This document shows positions 13,871 through 17,381 of a DNA stretch of 17,381 bases, piece by piece; the stretch's first letter is position 1; the number at the start of each line of letters is the position of its first letter. Source of the DNA: an uncultured Collinsella sp. GTDB taxonomy: Bacteria; Actinomycetota; Coriobacteriia; Coriobacteriales; Coriobacteriaceae. The translations under genes and the position numbers were made by a program. The stretch lies in contig CAUDCB010000026.1 in NCBI GenBank assembly GCA_958447915.1, positions 1 to 17,381 of the forward strand. Reading direction: 5' to 3'. The notes beneath the pieces were generated by a model, which worked only from the letters and a program-made list of their open reading frames with translations, had not been told where the DNA came from and did not search any database.

Positions 13871-14926
13871 TCATCCTCCGATTTGGGACATAAATCGTTG
13901 CGTGCCCTCAATTATCGCGTGTTCCTGCGGTTTGTGGGCGACGGCATCGCGCCAAATCGAAAGTACCCGCATATCATCACCACGGCGTAGCGCCTCACGC
14001 GCCGAATACTCGGCATCGCTGAACAGGCACGGGCGCACGTTGCCATCGGCCGTCAGGCGCAGACGGTTGCAATTCGCACAAAAATGGTTGGACATGGCGC
14101 TGATAAAGCCGACCGTTCCCGCCGCGCCCGGAAAGTGCCAATAGCGCGCAGGGCCCGCGCCGGCAGGAGCGTCGTTGATGTCGAGCGGCTCGAGCTCGCC
14201 CAGTCCCGTCGCGGCGGCCCCAGCATTGATGCGCGCCCGCAGCTCGTCGCTCGGCACGGTATCGCTCGCGTCCCACAGCTCGGGATTGAGCGCGGGCGCA
14301 TGCGGGTCCACAGCGCAATGCGAGCTCGTGTGCTCGTCGCCGATGGGCATGTATTCGATAAAGCGCAGGTGGATGGGGCGGTCGAGCGTGAGCCGCGCGA
14401 GGGCCGCCACATCCTGGTTGAGCCGGCGCACCACAACGCAGTTGACCTTAACCGGCTCAAAGCCCCAAGCCAGCGCCGCGTCGATGCCAGCCATGGTCTG
14501 CTCGAGCCGACCCAGGCGCGCGATCTTTCCAAACAGCGTAGGGTCGAGCGTATCGAGCGAGATGTTGACGCGGTTAAGCCCGGCATCTTTGAGCTGCGGT
14601 GCCAGCTTAGGCAGCAGAGCGCCGTTGGTGGTGAGCGAGATGTCCTCGATCTGCGGAATCGCGCGGATGTCGCGAATGAGCGGAATGATACGGCGGCTGA
14701 CCAGCGGCTCGCCACCCGTCAGGCGCACGCGGCGAATGCCCTCCCCCGCCACCAAGCGCACAAAGCGGGCGATTTCCTCGGCGCTGAGCAGCTCGTCGTG
14801 CGCGCGGGGCGTCACGCCATCGGCCGGCATGCAGTAAATGCAGCGAAAATTGCACTTGTCGGTAACGGCAATGCGCAGGTAGTTGATATCGCGGCCAAAG
14901 CCGTCATGTTGCACGTACCCGTCCAC
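13871..14926 (-). CDS. moaA: GTP 3',8-cyclase MoaA (radical SAM)
   Basis: Catalyses the first step of molybdenum cofactor synthesis, cyclising GTP with S-adenosylmethionine and two iron-sulphur clusters. The 351 residues show the radical SAM motif CNFRCIYC (C25, C29, C32), the SAM-binding GGEP (71-74), SLTTNG (97-102), NISLDTLDP (121-129), FIEYMPIG (189-196), the second cluster C283-C286-C300 (FCANCNRLRL through PCLF), and the conserved C-terminal Gly-Gly tail (SQIGG). The start is GTG at 14926, behind GGGGAGGG at about 4-5 bases. The moaC-mobB gene follows 4 nt downstream, so the product is passed to its MoaC domain from the same transcript. Length and motifs are complete. Confidence 0.96.
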   Translation of the reverse strand: MDGYVQHDGFGRDINYLRIAVTDKCNFRCIYCMPADGVTPRAHDELLSAEEIARFVRLVAGEGIRRVRLTGGEPLVSRRIIPLIRDIRAIPQIEDISLTTNGALLPKLAPQLKDAGLNRVNISLDTLDPTLFGKIARLGRLEQTMAGIDAALAWGFEPVKVNCVVVRRLNQDVAALARLTLDRPIHLRFIEYMPIGDEHTSSHCAVDPHAPALNPELWDASDTVPSDELRARINAGAAATGLGELEPLDINDAPAGAGPARYWHFPGAAGTVGFISAMSNHFCANCNRLRLTADGNVRPCLFSDAEYSAREALRRGDDMRVLSIWRDAVAHKPQEHAIIEGTQRFMSQIGG

Positions 14927-14966
14927 GCAGCCCTCCCCTCACGCGGCGTTTTATTCTTCGGAAAAC

Positions 14967-14972
14967 ATAATA
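14967..14972 (-). promoter_or_regulatory. candidate -10 box of the moaA operon
   Basis: TATTAT on the minus strand lies 40 bases before the moaA GTG and is followed by an A/T-rich initial stretch. A convincing -35 box is missing. The sequence between here and hairpin repeat B (15059) shows no further feature, and no molybdenum-cofactor riboswitch fold was recognised by eye. Confidence 0.4.
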
Positions 14973-15058
14973 CCCCACGAGGGAATCATGCCGACACCCG
15001 TACGACAGGACAGGTCGCTTCGAGCAAAACGGACTTTCCAAGCCCATCCTCAGCACAG

Positions 15059-15119
15059 ACCATCACAACATTCGGTGCTTTTCCCGTTTTTGGCAAAAAA
15101 CGTCGAATGTTGTGATGGT
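15059..15119. repeat. dispersed hairpin repeat, copy B
   Basis: Arms ACCATCACAACATTCG (15059-15074) and CGAATGTTGTGATGGT (15104-15119) are perfect complements. The interior, with GTTTTT-GGC-AAAAAC as an inner stem, is the same as in copy C. Over the shared 60 bases B and C differ at one base (G at 15075). It lies 40 bases past the end of the nuclease-fold gene and about 90 bases upstream of the moaA -10. Confidence 0.92.
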
Positions 15120-15159
15120 TTGTCTGCCCGCGGGACCCCGTAGAAGGACCAAAGCGCCC

Positions 15160-16197
15160 CTAAATGTCGCCGTCCCAGTGCCGAATCACGAATTCTCGCA
15201 GGTCGTTCTGCCGCTTTTGGAATGCTTCGCTTCGGTCGCACTTGAGGCCCATAGCGAGCGCGATGGCGTTCATCGCCCGGTGCAATTGCAGCTGGTGGGC
15301 AAACTGAGTCCCGGTGAGGACGATCATCTTAAAGCCCAGCGCGCTCAGCACGGTCATACGCTCCGCATCCAACGCGCTGCGCTGTTTATCAAGATGGTCC
15401 GAGCCGTTATATTCAATCCCCGTACCGCTCGCAGGCGCATATACGTCGATCTCGAAATACCCGGCCTTTGCGAGATACTTGAACTCGTTGGGAACATCGA
15501 CCCGATGGTTGAGCTCGATCTTGGCGTATCCCAGCCCGCCCTGAGAACGCTTTGCCACGACCATGATTGCGGTGGCCGTCTCCATGGGCGACCGAGCGCC
15601 ATCGTGCACGCGCTTGAGCACGGCGGCCGCGCGTGCGGTCCCCTGTCGACACCGGTTCTCATTGCAATAGGCAATCAAGTCGGCAGCGGTATACCTCTGC
15701 CCTATCTCGATATAATCGCCTGTCGACAGGTGATTCAAATGGTATCGGGCGCAGATTTCGTAGCCATACTCCAGCTGCTCGGGCTCGCTCATCCACGAAC
15801 CCGCTTGGACAAAGCACATGACCTCATCAACCACCAGAAGGTCCTCTGCCACCTCGATAAGATGGCCTGGAGGTACCGGCGCTCCAAACACGTGGCACCT
15901 AAATCCAGTCGGCGTCGAGCGCTCAAAATCGAAGTTAACGAGCGTATCGATATGATTGAGTTCTTCTCGTGGAATACCAAGCGAAACCAGATAGTCGGTA
16001 ACGATTCCGACTGCCGTTGAAGCCCTCAGCCCCTTGGCATCGAGCCCCAATTTGGGCAGGCCCGCAGTTGGCTCCGCCTCGTTAGCAAGCGAGTCCTCAT
16101 CGTATAGGCTGCTTGCTCGCGAGAGCGGCTCGGACGGACGCGCCACGTTGTGGTACAGCCAGGCGGTCTTATGGGACAGGACGATCGGCAGGTCCAT
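15160..16197 (-). CDS. DUF559/Vsr-like PD-(D/E)XK nuclease-fold protein
   Basis: Uncharacterised protein of 345 residues. The C-terminal part (about 200-300) has the layout of DUF559 restriction-endonuclease-like domains: SPMET (E206), then GYFEIDVYAP (D251), GIEYNGSDH (E262, H268), then DAERMTVLSALGFKMIVLTGTQF (277-299). D251 and E262 would be the metal ligands. The usual ExK lysine is not evident, since E262 is followed by YN, as in DUF559 proteins with EvDG. The N-terminal part (MDLPIVLSHKTAWLYHN... to about 165) resembles the N-terminal regions seen beside such domains in AbiEi-like proteins. That is from memory only. The start ATG 16197 follows GGGGGG. It is transcribed alone and flanked on both sides by the same hairpin repeat. 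A role in defence or DNA processing is plausible but unproven. Confidence 0.75.
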   Translation of the reverse strand: MDLPIVLSHKTAWLYHNVARPSEPLSRASSLYDEDSLANEAEPTAGLPKLGLDAKGLRASTAVGIVTDYLVSLGIPREELNHIDTLVNFDFERSTPTGFRCHVFGAPVPPGHLIEVAEDLLVVDEVMCFVQAGSWMSEPEQLEYGYEICARYHLNHLSTGDYIEIGQRYTAADLIAYCNENRCRQGTARAAAVLKRVHDGARSPMETATAIMVVAKRSQGGLGYAKIELNHRVDVPNEFKYLAKAGYFEIDVYAPASGTGIEYNGSDHLDKQRSALDAERMTVLSALGFKMIVLTGTQFAHQLQLHRAMNAIALAMGLKCDRSEAFQKRQNDLREFVIRHWDGDI

Positions 16198-16299
16198 GAG
16201 CCCCCCAATGGAGTCGGATAACCAATCTTATTCCCCTGCCCACGGGTCCGCACACCTTCGCGCGCAAGAAAGCGAATCCACCCGATCGAGTGGCAGAAA

Positions 16300-16362
16300 A
16301 ACCATCACAACATTCGATGCTTTTCCCGTTTTTGGCAAAAAACGTCGAATGTTGTGATGGTT
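16300..16362. repeat. dispersed hairpin repeat, copy C
   Basis: Arms AACCATCACAACATTCGA (16300-16317) and TCGAATGTTGTGATGGTT (16345-16362) are perfect complements, with the same interior as copy B and in the same orientation. It lies 103 bases upstream of the nuclease-fold gene start. With copy B it brackets that gene as a unit of about 1.3 kb. The remaining 16363-16440 shows nothing recognisable. Confidence 0.92.
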
Positions 16363-16443
16363 CGAGGCGAGGTGAGGAGCATGCAGGGGTCAAAGCATCG
16401 TGCTTGGAGCGTGACTTTTTTCGCCCCGTCGACATCACAAACC

Positions 16444-16484
16444 TTGACTCTACAATCGTTGTAGGGTTTTCACTACACTGGTAG
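16444..16484 (+). promoter_or_regulatory. promoter/operator region of the MATE gene
   Basis: TTGACT (16444-16449) is a good -35 candidate, but no standard -10 follows at 16-18 bp. It touches the perfect palindrome CTACAA-TCG-TTGTAG (16450-16464). A second dyad, CTAC-ACTG-GTAG, lies at 16473-16484. The TACA/TGTA core resembles operators of the BlaI/MecI/CopY repressor family. No such regulator is in the window, so this is pattern only. Confidence 0.45.
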
Positions 16485-16516
16485 CTAAACGAACCAATCC
16501 AGAAAGTGCCCCGCCC

Positions 16517-17381
16517 ATGGAACACGACCTCACACGCGGCAATGTCCTCAAGGCCATTGCGGTCTTTGCCCTGCCCTATATGCTCTCGTACTTTTTGCAG
16601 ATGCTCTACGGCATGGCCGACCTGTACATGATGGGGCAGTTTAGCGGCGCGGCCGGCATCACCGCCGTGGGCAATGGCGCGCAGACGCTCTATATCATTA
16701 CCGTGACGCTCGTGGGCCTGGCCATGGGAACGACGGTTATCGTCGGGCATGCCGTGGGTTCGCGCCGGTTTGACCGCGCCGAGACCGCCATCGGCAACAC
16801 CATCACGCTCTTTATGGGTGTCTCGGTGGTGCTGGCCGTCATCTTGTTTGCACTATGCCCGCAGGTTGTGGCGCTCATTGGCACGCCTGCCGAGGCGGTC
16901 GAAGGCACCGCCGCCTACCTGCGTATCTGCTTTGTCGGCATTCCGTTTATCGCCGCATACAACATCCTCTCGGCCATCTTTCGTGGGCTGGGCGATTCGC
17001 GCTCGCCTATGTACGTGATCGGCGTGGCGTGCATCATCAACATCGCGCTCGACTTTCTGTTTATCGGCCACATGGGACTCGGCCCCGCGGGTGCGGCGCT
17101 CGGCACGGTAACCGCCCAGACGGCAAGCGTTGCCCTCGCGCTCGTGTGGCTCAAGAGCCGCCGTACGCACATTCACCTCAAGCGCAGCGACCTGCGCCCC
17201 CAGCCCGAGGTGCTCGGTAGCATCCTAAAGATCGGCGTGCCCGTGGCCGTGCAGGACGGCTGCATCCAGGTGGCGTTTATGTTTATCACCGTCATCGCCA
17301 ACCACCGAGGGCTCGTCGACGCCGCCGCCGTGGGCCTGGTCGAAAAGATGATCAGCTTTTTGTTCATTGTGCCGAGCTCCA
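16517..17381 (+). CDS. MATE-family efflux transporter (5' part, cut by window edge)
   Basis: The first 288 residues of a multidrug/toxin extrusion membrane protein. The frame is open through the window end, and the full family length is about 450. It begins MEHDLTRGNVLKAIAVFALPYMLSYFLQMLYGMADLYMMGQ, the usual MATE start. D36 sits in the first helix (GMADLYMMG), where many members use an acidic residue for cation coupling. GTTVIVGHAVGSRRFDRAE (71-89) and the hallmark IFRGLGDSRSPM (154-165) follow. About seven to eight hydrophobic segments are visible. The ATG at 16517 has only a weak Shine-Dalgarno-like AGAAAG, and no better in-frame start lies upstream. The palindromes just upstream suggest repressor control. 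It would export organic cations or drugs by sodium or proton antiport; the substrate is unknown. Confidence 0.92.
   Translation, partial: MEHDLTRGNVLKAIAVFALPYMLSYFLQMLYGMADLYMMGQFSGAAGITAVGNGAQTLYIITVTLVGLAMGTTVIVGHAVGSRRFDRAETAIGNTITLFMGVSVVLAVILFALCPQVVALIGTPAEAVEGTAAYLRICFVGIPFIAAYNILSAIFRGLGDSRSPMYVIGVACIINIALDFLFIGHMGLGPAGAALGTVTAQTASVALALVWLKSRRTHIHLKRSDLRPQPEVLGSILKIGVPVAVQDGCIQVAFMFITVIANHRGLVDAAAVGLVEKMISFLFIVPSS

Noticed and set aside
14084..15115. 343-residue plus-strand frame ending in the hairpin repeat
   Set aside because: It is antisense to moaA. Its end FPVFGKKRRML merely translates repeat B, and the same peptide appears from repeat C.

Overview
The window is high-GC bacterial DNA. 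Genes are tightly packed, most have clear Shine-Dalgarno sequences, and several overlap by 1 to 4 bases. Gene content (gatCAB, moaA next to a moaC-mobB fusion, a YbtPQ-type ABC pair with an AraC regulator, many dispersed palindromes) and protein style suggest a gut actinobacterium of class Coriobacteriia, most like Collinsella. That is inference from pattern; no database search was possible. Most genes are on the minus strand.

Layout. 1-340: non-coding repeat DNA, with a 75-bp direct repeat in two copies, then the terminator of the tmRNA gene. 341-704 (-): ssrA (tmRNA), with G3:U70 and the encoded tag ending EPMALAA. 942-1376 (+): unrecognised 144-residue protein, divergent from ssrA. 1435-2282 (-): type II toxin-antitoxin pair, a RelB/DinJ-like antitoxin and a PIN-domain toxin, behind a clear promoter. 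2385-2419: perfect 35-bp palindrome. 2425-6009 (-): two half-transporters of the siderophore-type ABC family. 6130-7128 (+): divergent AraC regulator, probably controlling them. 7130-7340: terminators and a 35-bp inverted-repeat pair. 7353-10854 (-): gatC-gatA-gatB, coupled by 1-nt overlaps, encoding the Asp/Glu-tRNA amidotransferase. 10978-11121: a 21-bp tandem repeat, then the first copy of a dispersed hairpin repeat. 11121-12401 (-): MFS transporter. 12556-14926 (-): moaA and a moaC-mobB fusion for molybdenum cofactor synthesis. 15059-16362: a DUF559-like nuclease-fold protein (-) bracketed by two nearly identical copies of the hairpin repeat. 16517-end (+): MATE efflux protein, cut by the window edge, behind palindromes resembling BlaI/CopY operators.

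Functionally the window mixes housekeeping modules (tmRNA ribosome rescue, tRNA amidation, molybdenum cofactor) with accessory modules (toxin-antitoxin, metal or siderophore-type transport, efflux, nuclease-like cassette). The accessory genes lie beside palindromic repeats of at least three families. The most unusual feature is the nuclease-fold gene between two copies of the 60-bp hairpin repeat.
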